From the NCBI GenBank assembly GCA_030770535.1, contig JASVEC010000006.1:992001-1056000 (forward strand): a stretch of DNA of 64,000 nucleotides, in the 5' to 3' direction. Shown in pieces: positions 1 to 11,681 of the stretch (position 1 is the stretch's first letter; each line of letters opens with the position of its first letter). Both the position numbers and the translations under genes were made by a program. A model generated the notes under the pieces. It ran no database searches. It was not told the origin of the DNA and saw only the letters and a program-made list of their open reading frames with translations. Origin of the DNA: Batkoa obscura (lineage: Eukaryota > Entomophthoromycota > Entomophthoromycetes > Entomophthorales > Batkoaceae).

Positions 1-1234
1 CAATACCTTATTTCTTTGTTTTTATATTAAATTTAAAATCTAAACCCAACATTAAATTTAAGACCCAAAAGAAATATATTTGCTTTGATGCAAGTCCCTA
101 CTATCAAGTAATAATTAAAAAATAATATATCAGCTACAAGCACCACACAATGCGACTTATTCAATTCTGGAATAAGAGGGGAACATGGTAAAAAAAATAA
201 GGAAAATAAAGGTGCAATTAAAGTAATAAACTAGTTATATTATAGAGTACAATACAAAAATTATATCAAAAACATCACTTTGTTAATAATAAACTTAAGT
301 TTCTTTTTATTGAAATCAAATCATAATATTAATTCAAATGGACTTTTGGGGAAGACAATTTAACCTTTTAATTCGATTATGAATGTTCTTGTTTAATTAG
401 AAATCTGACCATGAAGTCATTTTGTTTTAATTTGAATATTAAACTTAAAAATATGTAAATTTTAACTATTAGTAAGTTAACCTACTGTTTGTATTTATAT
501 ACATATTATAAATAATGGGGTTAATTTGAAAGTATGGGGGGAAACCAAGAGAAACAATGAGTAATTAAGTCCAGTTACAAACTGAGATTTTCAAATATGT
601 AGGAAAAACTGACTTAACTGACAATTGCCCCTTAATTAACTTTACCCATGTAAAGTAAAATTCAAGCGTGGTAACTTCACTCAACCCCAAAAATTTTTAT
701 ACTAAAGTCATTCTTTTGCCATATGTTATTCATTTTTTATCCAAATTTGTGCTGCTAAATATTATTTCCTAGCCAAAATTTTCAGCTATTTACTTTGTTT
801 TTTTAGGGAACAATAATTTGCCCAATAATAGTGGTTAAACTAGAGCCCTTATTCACTTTCATTGGTTTATGCCATGATCTATGAAAAGAATAGGTCATTC
901 CACCCTCAATCATTGGTAGGACACTATCATGAGCTTAATAGAGATGATTTTAATTAAGTTGAGTTACCCACCTCAATAACTTCCCCTTAATTAACTACAT
1001 GATATATACAATATAAAATAATTTTGAATTGAAATTTACCTTTGTTCGTTTCTTTCTCTTAATTTTTACTTTTAAGACATCTTAATCAATTATCATCTTT
1101 AACTTCTATTATTAATTTACAATATTAATAGTCAAAGCTTTATCAGCAACAATAATAATTGATTAATTGTCCATAAATTACGCTTACCCTTTTAGAATTA
1201 TTTAAATAAAATATATAATATAATATAATATAAT
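1..1234. other. AT-rich spacer upstream of the first gene
   Basis: I see no coding sequence here on either strand. It contains poly-A/T runs and a 14-base motif (CCCCTTAATTAACT) present twice. A short ATAAT pentamer tract runs into the start codon of the next gene. Confidence 0.6.
628..996. promoter_or_regulatory. Repeated 14-mer upstream of the ORF at 1235
   Basis: The sequence CCCCTTAATTAACT occurs at 628-641 and again at 983-996, in the same orientation. It joins CCCCT, the yeast stress-response element core, to the palindrome TTAATTAA. An exact 14-mer with four consecutive C in DNA this AT-rich is unlikely by chance, so a regulatory role for the downstream gene is plausible. No binding protein can be named. 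Confidence 0.3.
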
Positions 1235-2074
1235 ATGAAATTAAACATTTCCAATATACAATCAATTCAGCCATGTGCTCATAATATGGAATGTAAACAA
1301 GCAGGTTGTAATTCCTGTCGAAACTTTAGTAATGTGGAAGATAACTTATTAAAAATGGATTCTTTATATGGTGCCAGTTTTACTCCATGGTTGAAAAATG
1401 AAGAAAATGTCATGGTTACAGCTACTTATTTACAACGAGTATGTAATGAATATTGTTTTCCAAGAATTGTTACAGCTATACGTTGGTTAGAAAAAGGATG
1501 GAAACCAGATTCTACCGCTTGGTTAATTAAACATATTACTCAACATTGGGGTACAGGCAATCGATGCTCAACAGAAAAAATTGATATTGCTAGAGCTATA
1601 TTTATACAGTGCCTTATGGAACAATGGACAAAACAAAAGAAGGGAGAATTTGTACCAATATTTTTAGATCTGACTTATCCAAATTCGAACCCACGTCGAC
1701 TAGTATTTTTAAAAACATTATTTGATAAAATGGATTTTGAAGAATTAACCGAGTTATTTTCCATTATGGGTTCAGGGTTAGATTATAGTACTAAAGTAGT
1801 TATTCTTCAAATGGCCGCTGGTAGAAATAATAAACTTAAAGCCAAACGTCAAGTAGAAACTCATACTACAGAAGAATCACCAAAGAAGACAAAATGTTAT
1901 GAATCTATACCATCTAATAACTCATTGGGTTTAGTCATGACATCTGAAGAAAACCATCATATGAATGAGTCTTTAGAAGATATATTTGAAAATGTTAATA
2001 CTACTAGTATAAATAATATTTCATTAATAGATAATACAACCAACTCTAGTATTTATAATAAAACCCTGAACTGA
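1235..2074 (+). CDS. Hypothetical protein, 279 aa, Cys-rich N-terminus
   Basis: An uninterrupted ORF of 279 codons, long for this AT-rich DNA and with codon use like its neighbours, so probably a real gene. I do not recognise the family. The N-terminus has a cluster of Cys and His (PCAHNMECKQAGCNSC, residues 12-27) that could bind a metal or form disulfides. Residues about 50-200 are rich in Trp, Leu and Ile and look like a folded helical domain. Residues after about 205 are polar, Asn/Ser/Thr-rich and probably disordered. No signal peptide or membrane segment is evident. The ATG lies directly after a pentanucleotide tract. An additional 5' exon cannot be excluded. Confidence 0.6.
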   Translation: MKLNISNIQSIQPCAHNMECKQAGCNSCRNFSNVEDNLLKMDSLYGASFTPWLKNEENVMVTATYLQRVCNEYCFPRIVTAIRWLEKGWKPDSTAWLIKHITQHWGTGNRCSTEKIDIARAIFIQCLMEQWTKQKKGEFVPIFLDLTYPNSNPRRLVFLKTLFDKMDFEELTELFSIMGSGLDYSTKVVILQMAAGRNNKLKAKRQVETHTTEESPKKTKCYESIPSNNSLGLVMTSEENHHMNESLEDIFENVNTTSINNISLIDNTTNSSIYNKTLN

Positions 2075-3348
2075 TTCCTCTCGCTTTCTCTCTCCTTTGT
2101 TGAGTTAATTTCTTTTCTAATTGTAATTTAATAGTGATTTAGTCTAATTGAATATTATACATTAATCGTAATATGACATGAAAGGAGTTCAATTTCGATT
2201 ATAGATGTAATAAAGTTTATTATTTTTTATAAGTATTGCTATTATTACTATTATTTTTACTATTGTTAATTTTATTATTTTTTCATCAAGTGTAATTCAA
2301 ATTCACCCTTTTAATTATTACATCTTGCTTCTTTTTAAATTAAAGCCATATAAAAAAACCCGCTGTGTTTTTCTAAGCAGAGAATTTAAAAATGCGCAAT
2401 TTGATTTGGTTTTAAAAGCGTATGGGTTATAAAAAGGCCGATTTTTTAATTTTAAAATTTTAAAAAGCCTAGATTTATTTAAAAATAAAAGTTAAAAATA
2501 GCATTAAGGAGAGAAATTTAAAGCCATAAAACTTAGTATACCATTTATAAAGTAATTAAAATGACAAACTATGAAATCTATTATTAAAACATATTAAATT
2601 TTATTATTGGATATTTAATATTGAAAAATAAGATGTTTTTTATCTTTGAATATATATAAATAATTGTTATAGTATAAAATCGATTGATTTTTTCATTGTA
2701 GAATAAAATTGATTTTCATTTTTCTTTCTCCTTTCATTTCTCCTTTTTTTTCTTTTGAGATTATTAATACTGCTGCTTAATATTAATAGATTTATTCACA
2801 CCATGCTTTCCATTATTATTTTATCTTTATATGTAACTTGTTTTATATTTACTATCCAATTTCTATCATTCTCATACTATCCGATTATTATTTTTCAAAC
2901 TTATTATTCAAAATTTTAAACAATTCATAAAAAAGCGTTTTTGTAGCGGATCTGATTTTTATCTTAAAAAGTTTACAAGACCTTAATATTTTATTTTTTC
3001 TATCAGTTGAAATACTTGAACTTTTATACATACATTAATTGAAACATTTATATTAAAAAATACGTATAATGCGTAACTCGTTTAGTAGTGTGCTCAATAT
3101 ATAATGAGGGGTATATTTTATAATATGGTGTATAAAATAGCTTGTATAATTTATAGCACAGCTGTGCTATTAGTTATCAATGAATTTATAATAAAATGTG
3201 ATAAGCTGAATGATAATATTAAATTTAACAATATAGCTATAGAATAATATTTTATATAATCAACAAAACATATTTGGGTATGTATTTATTTTCAGCACAT
3301 TATAAATTTTTTAAATTTCGTCCTATAAAAAATAGTTAAAAAACATAT

Positions 3349-3447
3349 GGGAATGTTTTTTTTGGCTTCATCACTTTTTCCATCTTTTAAGCGCTATTTA
3401 AGTGGAAAAATCGTTAGTAAAACTCTTAAACACAAAAATACATCCCC
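3349..3447 (-). mobile_element. MITE copy (99 bp), ATAT target duplication
   Basis: Non-autonomous DNA element with ends GGGAATG and CATCCCC, flanked on both sides by ATAT (3345-3348 and 3448-3451). It has the family core AAGCGCTATTT. Orientation convention for all copies: minus means the end beginning GGGGGTGTTTTTTTTGG lies at the left. Confidence 0.85.
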
Positions 3448-3743
3448 ATATTACCTTTTAAAATCTCAAACCAAGGCAAAGCTCCTAAGTGTCTTACCAT
3501 TAAAAGTAAGAAAAGCTAGAGATAAGTTAAGCGTTACATAGATCAAAGTAAATATACTGTGACATAACAACAATAGAAACTAAAAAAACGAGAGAAAATA
3601 CTTGACCTAAGATATCAGTTTACTTTTAAGTAAATTATACAATAACTCAAAACGAATTCGTAAAATAAACTTAAATAAGAATGACGTCCATGTTTGAGGT
3701 ATAATTAAAAAAAAGGAACTTTGTTGTATTAATGTATTGAAAG

Positions 3744-3822
3744 GGTCATCAGGGAGTTGAACCTTGGACTTCTCGCACCCAAAGCGATAACCACAGCACT
3801 AAACCACTAAGCTATTCATTAA
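3744..3822 (-). pseudogene. tRNA-Pro(TGG)-like relic
   Basis: On the minus strand the 3' two-thirds resembles eukaryotic tRNA-Pro: an anticodon arm around CGCTTTGGGTGCG with anticodon TGG, a T-loop-like GGTTCAACTCCC, and an acceptor 3' side ATGACCC. The 5' acceptor side does not pair with ATGACCC, and the anticodon and T stems each contain a mismatch. I read it as a decayed tRNA gene rather than a working one. Confidence 0.45.
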
Positions 3823-4125
3823 GATCAAATTAATAATTTACATTGTTTTAGTAAATAGTCAATATTTTGAACATGAAAATAGGTAAGATACTCAAATGGG
3901 GATTGTACAGTTTCTCTAAATCATTGTTAATTTTTCCAGTCTAATGTTTTATGCTAGTTAATATAATAAAAGGATCCTGATATTGTACTACCATTTTTTT
4001 TAAACTTAAAGTTTTTTAAACTAAGACAATTCAGCTTATTTCAAACATTAAAATTTGAATTAAATTAAATTTCAACGCAATCAAAAAAGCATCCCTTTTT
4101 TATAGAAAAAAACTCAAAATAAATT

Positions 4126-6524
4126 ATGTTACCATCAAGTTTTAAAAACAATATCAACCGATTACTCTTCAAAAGACAATTCATAAATTTACCACGATGG
4201 ACTCATAATAAAACCAACATCCACAAGAAGTCATTGAACTATTTTTATCCCTTGTTATTATTAACCAGTGGTTTAACTACAATTTATTATCTTAATACCA
4301 ACACTTCACTTTTCATGAAAATAGCATTAAGTTCAACGAATACACAAGATATATATAATTTCATCAATTTATGTTATCAAAATGATTTATCATCTATCGA
4401 ACGGGAACTCAAAGATCAATATAATTTAAACGAGCCACATCAATTAGGATGGTATCCATTGCATGTAGCAGCAGTTAAAAATAACTTAGAATTAATCAAG
4501 TTATTATTGAAATACAAAGCTAATGTAAATTGTGAAGATCAATTTCAGTTTGCGAATTATTGTAAAGGAACATCAAATGCTATGGGATTACATAAAATTA
4601 TCTTTGAAAGAGAAAGGTTTTGTAATTTGATTCGAGTAGACGCTCAAACTTTTGGATTTACGGTAAGTAAAGATTGTAGATTTTAATTAGTAGAAAAAAA
4701 AAGACTTTTTTAATAAATTTTAATTTAATAGCCTTTACATTACGCTTGTTTTAATGGAAATTTCGAAATTATTCAATTACTAACAGAACATGGTGCTGAT
4801 CCTACTAAAATGGATCAGAATGGTTATGTAGCTAAAGATTATTTGGATAATAAATTAAGAGATTATAATAATATTGTTAATCATTTGAATAGTAAATCAT
4901 ATATGTAATATATAAAGAAATAAATCAACAACAACCTTTAATTGTTTAGGTGTTGAGAAAAAACAAAAAGAAGATAAAGAAAGAAGGGAAAAAGAGATTA
5001 GAAAAAAGTGTAATTTTTTAAGCTTTATTTGTTAAAATTTTAGTTTATTTAGTTTTTATTTAGTTCCTATAGAACAACAATTACACGCCAAAATAGTTGG
5101 ACAAGTAACGCCAATCAATGCTGTAGCCTCAGCAATAAGAAGGAAAGAGAATGGTAATCATAATATTATAAATAACAATAAAAATAAAAATAAACCCTAA
5201 TAAATTTTAATTAGGTTGGTATGATGAAGATAAGCCGTTAGTATTTTTATTTTTAGGCTCTTCAGGAGTAGGAAAAACAGAGTTGGCTAAACAGATAGCT
5301 AATTATACGCATAAAAATAATGAAATCAATGGTTTTATAAGGATGGACATGTCGGAGTTTCAATCAAAACATGAGGTGGCAAAGTTTATTGGATCTCCAC
5401 CAGGTTATGTGGTAGAATTTTTTATTTCTTTTTTTAGCTGTTATTTTTTTAATTAGTATTTTTTGTTAGGGCTATGAAGAAGGTGGTCAATTAACTGAAA
5501 AATTGAGTCAATGTAAGAGAATATACAAAAACTAAATTAATAATATAATAATTAAATTTTTAGGTCCAAATGCAGTTGTATTATTAGACGAAGTAGAAAA
5601 AGCACATCCAGATGTATTAACTGTTATGTTACAAGTATTTGATGAAGGTAGATTAACAGATGGAAAGGTAATAAAGATAATATATTTATTAGTAGTTATT
5701 TTATATGATATTTTTATAGGGTACTATTGTAAATTGTAAAGATGCTATTTTTATTATGACATCGAATTTAGCTCAACAAGAAATTGCTGAAGAAGCTCAG
5801 ATTTTAAGAAAAGAAGCTAGGTTAAGGGATTTAGATATTAATAATATTAATAAGGATAGTAATAATAAGGATAATACAACTATTGTAAAAGATAATAATA
5901 AGGAGGATAAGAATATATTTAGTAATTTATATAAAGGCATATACAACAGTAATGGTAATAGGGACAAGGAAAATACAGTAAATGTCACTAAAGATAAAAA
6001 TTCAAATAATGAATTAACAACAATAAATAATAGAACAATTATTCAAGAAAATAAAAATGAAATGAAATTAAGTAAAAATTTCATCGATAGTATAATCTAC
6101 CCAATATTAAGACATCATTTTAAACGGGATGAATTTTTGGGTAGAATTTCCGAAATTTTATATTTTTTACCATTTGATGAAGTGGAACTAATTACTATTG
6201 TTGAGATGGAATTAAATAAATGGGGAAAAAAGGTATGATATAATATAATATAATATAATATAATATAATATAATATTTATTATTATTATTTGTTAGGCTA
6301 AATCTAAACATAATATAACATTAACATGGAGTCAAGAAGTAATTAAAGAATTAAGTAAGGGCTATAATTATCGATATGGTGCACGCTCTATTCAACATGA
6401 AGTAGAACAAAGGGTAATTAATGTACTTGCTAAAGCGTATGAATTAGATCAAATTAAAAAAGGCAATAAGATCTTTTTATCTTTAAATGAAGAAGCATTA
6501 GTTCAATTAAATATTGAAAAATAA
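4126..6524 (+). CDS. CLPB: SKD3/CLPB-type ankyrin-AAA+ mitochondrial disaggregase
   Basis: Exons 4126-4662, 4732-4891, 4950-5009, 5064-5153, 5215-5411, 5470-5512, 5564-5667, 5720-6232 and 6297-6524 give 643 aa. The order of parts is that of animal SKD3/CLPB (about 707 aa). A basic N-terminus and a hydrophobic segment (about 42-58) resemble a bipartite intermembrane-space presequence. Two ankyrin repeats follow ([33 protein letters not shown]), then a charged linker and a single ClpB-D2-type AAA+ domain. The AAA+ domain has Walker A GSSGVGKT (about 296), pore loop PPGYVGYEEGG, Walker [12 protein letters not shown], sensor 1 MTSN and sensor 2 YGARS. Animal SKD3 is an ATP-driven protein disaggregase of the intermembrane space. 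Fungal Hsp78, in contrast, has two AAA+ domains and no ankyrins. Exon 8 carries an Asn/Asp/Lys-rich insertion of about 60 residues. The donors chosen at 4892 and 5010 are those that keep the frame and the conserved FPIEQ junction. Confidence 0.9.
6237..6276. repeat. ATAAT pentanucleotide microsatellite in an intron
   Basis: About eight tandem ATAAT units fill the 5' half of the last intron of the SKD3/CLPB gene, directly after the splice donor. Similar tracts occur at about 1213-1236, 8923-8943 and 20876-20902. Confidence 0.8.
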
Positions 6525-6565
6525 AATAAAAAAATAAAAATAAAATATATATATATGCTTTTATT

Positions 6566-7054
6566 TTATTTAAAAAAATAATTTAATTTAACTAAATTAA
6601 CCATTTCATACCATTGTTGTTGTTCTATTATATTATTGTAAGCTGGTAAATTAATTTGATTTTGTTTATCAGATAAAAATTGATGAATATCTGAAAAGTT
6701 ATATTTATAATAATTTAATAACAAAGAAAAAGCAATCTTGGGTTCTTTGTTTATAAATAGTAATTTATTATTTATACATAATATTAAAAACGATTTAAAT
6801 TTATTAAAGGCCTCTAATGTATTTAATTCAGAATATTGTTGCATTAAATAACTGTAGATTAAACTACTATTGATGGTTAATTGTTGAATTATATCGGATA
6901 TCTCATGTTCTTTTTCTTTTTTTTTGAAATATTGTAAATCATTTATTTGTGTTGTTATTTGCTCTATTTGGCTTGTTTCTTCCTTTGTATCTATATCACA
7001 TCTTACTCCTGTTTCTAATTCACTAAAACAACCAGTACAACTATTACAACTCAT
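6566..7054 (-). CDS. Hypothetical protein, 162 aa
   Basis: An uninterrupted 162-codon ORF that fits neatly between its neighbours. Its stop lies 41 bp past the SKD3/CLPB stop (convergent), and its start lies about 205 bp from the MAP-kinase start (divergent). I do not recognise the family. The first 20 residues contain five Cys (CNSCTGC, then C near 19), suggesting metal binding. Residues about 25-50 are charged and may form a coiled coil. The remainder is Leu/Ile/Asn/Tyr-rich and probably helical. No signal peptide or membrane segment is evident. Low sequence complexity makes the call tentative. Confidence 0.5.
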   Translation of the reverse strand: MSCNSCTGCFSELETGVRCDIDTKEETSQIEQITTQINDLQYFKKKEKEHEISDIIQQLTINSSLIYSYLMQQYSELNTLEAFNKFKSFLILCINNKLLFINKEPKIAFSLLLNYYKYNFSDIHQFLSDKQNQINLPAYNNIIEQQQWYEMVNLVKLNYFFK

Positions 7055-7259
7055 TTCTTTTTAATATTAATAAATTTATAAACTAAATTTATTTTGAAGA
7101 ATAAAAGAAATAAGGTTTTACAATTTAAATTAGTAATTTCAAATACTATTCTAATTAAAAAACATAACAAGAAATTAATAAAAAAACGGACATTTAATTT
7201 CTATTTTTCTATTTTTTTAAAGCTTATCTTTTTAAATAAAGAAGTTTCAAATATAAATC

Positions 7260-9024
<1,765 letters not shown>

Positions 9025-9285
9025 TTCTTTTAATATTTTTTTATTATGTTCTACTATTAAATGAAATAATATACGTTATTAAGTTTTATAAGCTTATTTT
9101 TTTTGCCCCACTTCTTTTTTATAACTGATTGTTTTTGAACTTTATTATTTAGACCAATCATCGATCAAGATTAGAATTTCAAAACATTGTAATAAATTAA
9201 CATCTGTTAAATTCTAAGTTAAAATTGCAGATTATTTTTTTTACATTATAAAAAACTTTAAAAAATTATAAAAAAAACTTTAAAA

Positions 9286-10129
9286 ATGGCTGAGTCTGCT
9301 GCATCCTTAATAGTTGCCGTAGTTATATTATTTTTAGTATTTCGTTGGGTATTAGGTAAAAACTTTATAAAAAATAAATATAAAACTCAATTTAGTTTCC
9401 ATTGACTCTAGGCTCCAATAACAATATACCAGGAGAAAATAGCGGGCGAGGAGGTATCAATGGTGTTAGGAGAAGAACTATAACTCCTGACATGGTAATT
9501 TATAAATACTTTTGTTAATCTATATTTTAATATTAAACAAAAATTTCAATTCTTAGGTCGAAAGCGTGAAAAACATGTTTCCTGAAGTATCAACAGCAGC
9601 TATACAAGCAGATTTAGCATTAACAGGTTCTGTAGAATTAACATGTGAAAAGATTTTAGCTAATGGCGGTTTACCAATGGTAAGGAAAATTTTGTTTTTG
9701 TAAATGAAATTAGTTTTTTATTTTTCTATTTTTTAGCCTGAACAATTACTACCAAGAACAGGTAGAGCTGGAGGAGATAATACTACCGTTAATGAAATAA
9801 ATTCTAATAGTAATAATAATGATAATAATTTAAGAAATAGAAGACAAACTGGAGAAGGTTTATCACGTTCAACAAATACTTCGAATAGCAGCGCAGATAG
9901 TGTTAATTTAGCCGAAAAATATTTGAGCAATGTAGAAGAAAGTAGTATTGCCGAACCAGTTAAAGAATGGAGTAATGATAGTGAAAAACGACAAGAATTA
10001 TTTTTAAAAAGAAAACAGTTTATGGTATTGGAAGCTAGAAGGTAAGGATATAAAATAGAATGTTTATTTGTTATCAAAGTTTATTGACTTTTTATTAGGA
10101 AGTTTTTGGAAAATCAAAAAAAGAATTAA
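9286..10129 (+). CDS. CUE1: Cue1-like ER membrane protein with CUE domain
   Basis: Exons 9286-9355, 9412-9494, 9557-9679, 9737-10041 and 10099-10129 give 203 aa, about the length of yeast Cue1. An N-terminal membrane anchor (residues about 7-22) is followed by a short linker. Next is a CUE ubiquitin-binding domain (about 50-93; VKNMFPEV, AIQADL and a C-terminal LPM). After a Ser/Asn-rich linker, a basic C-terminal helix (FMVLEARRKFLEN) resembles the Ubc7-binding region. In yeast, Cue1 recruits and activates the E2 Ubc7 for ER-associated degradation. The domain order and the C-terminal helix support that role here; the exact orthology is inferred. Confidence 0.82.
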
Positions 10130-10766
10130 ATTTTGTATGCTGGATATTGAATATTATTATCACTTTGTCTATTTTATGCCATGTTTATTATGAAGTTTTG
10201 TAATTTTATTAAAAATAATAGCTTGTTTATAATATTAAAGTTTATTTTGTAAGTTTAAAGTCACATAATATTTTAAGCTTATCAAAGTAAAACTAAATAA
10301 TAGTTAATTTATGTTAAGTTTAAATAATGTATTTAGTTATTTATTATTCGATATTTTAAATTTTATAAAAAATAAATATTATTATTATTTTATTTTTGTT
10401 CTCCCAAATTTTTATTTTTATTTATTAAAATATTATTCTTTTAATAAGACTAAAGCTTTGTTTAAATCCTTTGACTTTTACTATACTTTTGTATATTAAA
10501 CTATTGTTCTCGTTTTATTTATTTTATGAAAATAATAACAAAAGAAAACATTGAAGCTTTATCATACATTAGCTATAACCTCGACTCTGTAAACCTTATT
10601 GTACTAAATAACAAACTAATTTACCAAAACAACAAAACTTAGCATTTGACTTTAACCAATAAGATTTTATTTTGTAATTTAGATAACATCACCATTTAAA
10701 AAGTTGATAAACAAAGTAAACTTTTAAAGCAAATTTCATTTTTTAACTAAGAAATAAATAAATATA
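10130..10766. other. Spacer between CUE1 and CAND1
   Basis: AT-rich sequence. The ORF at about 10311 is low-complexity Phe/Tyr/Leu and is not credible as a gene. I see no RNA gene or repeat. Confidence 0.6.
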
Positions 10767-11650
10767 ATGCCAATTTCTATCATTGGGTATTTAGAAAAGG
10801 TAAAAGGTTAAATAACTCATGATTAACTTGTAAATATTAACTTAATCTTCTTCTTTTCTCTTTTTATCATTTCAGTTTACTTCCAGTGACAATGATTTTC
10901 GATATATGGCCGTTAACGATTTGTTAACTGAGCTTAATCAATATAAAGGACCAATCGAAGCACAAGTGTGTACTCAAATTATTGAAGGTTTAGTAAGATT
11001 GATTATTGAAGAACAGAGTACTAGCGAGGTTAAAAATTTAGCTATTAAATGGTAAAGTGTTTAAATCAAAGATTCTATAGTGAAAAATTTAATTTAAATT
11101 TCACTTTTAGTTTAGGACCATTATGTAATTATTTAAACCATGATTTATTATCTACTTTATTTTCAAAAACATTGGCTATGTTGGAAAATAATAAAGAAGA
11201 AATCGTCGAATTAGGGGGACTTAGTAGGTTCATTCATAAAAATAATTGAAACAGACTTTATTCTTTTTAGCTTTAAAAACAGTAGTTAATAGTTTGGGTC
11301 CACAAAACAGTGATAGTTTGGTAAAAATTAAAGATACATTTCGAAAATTAATCATATTATTGAAACAAGTAATACTATTATATTAGCTATAATATAAGCA
11401 ATAATATACTAATAAGCTTATTTTAAATAGGACAATAATTATAGTCGTCAATATGATATCATTGAAATTTTAATTGAATTATTAAATAAATATGGTTCTA
11501 CTATTTTAGCTACTTTTGATGGTAATCCAGATGAACAAATTCAAACTTTATCTATGGATTCTATCTTTCCATTACTTTCTCATTCACGTCCCGGACTCAA
11601 AAAGAAAGCTTCTATTTGTTTAGGTAATTATTTATAGTAATAGTAACAAG

Positions 11651-11681
<31 letters not shown>

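Larger units (their letters stand above)
2075..4125. other. Spacer with one MITE and a tRNA-Pro-like relic
   Basis: No protein gene is visible. A short ORF near 3347 is only a reading frame through the MITE at 3349-3447. The rest is AT-rich sequence with poly-T runs, and a degenerate tRNA-like segment at about 3744-3822. Confidence 0.6.

Noticed and set aside
3347-3541. 64-codon ORF
   Set aside because: It reads through the MITE at 3349-3447; MITE copies in the same orientation (20652, 21381) give similar spurious frames.
5797-5988. 63-codon minus-strand ORF, Leu/Ser-rich
   Set aside because: Mirror of the Asn/Asp/Lys-rich insertion of the SKD3 gene.
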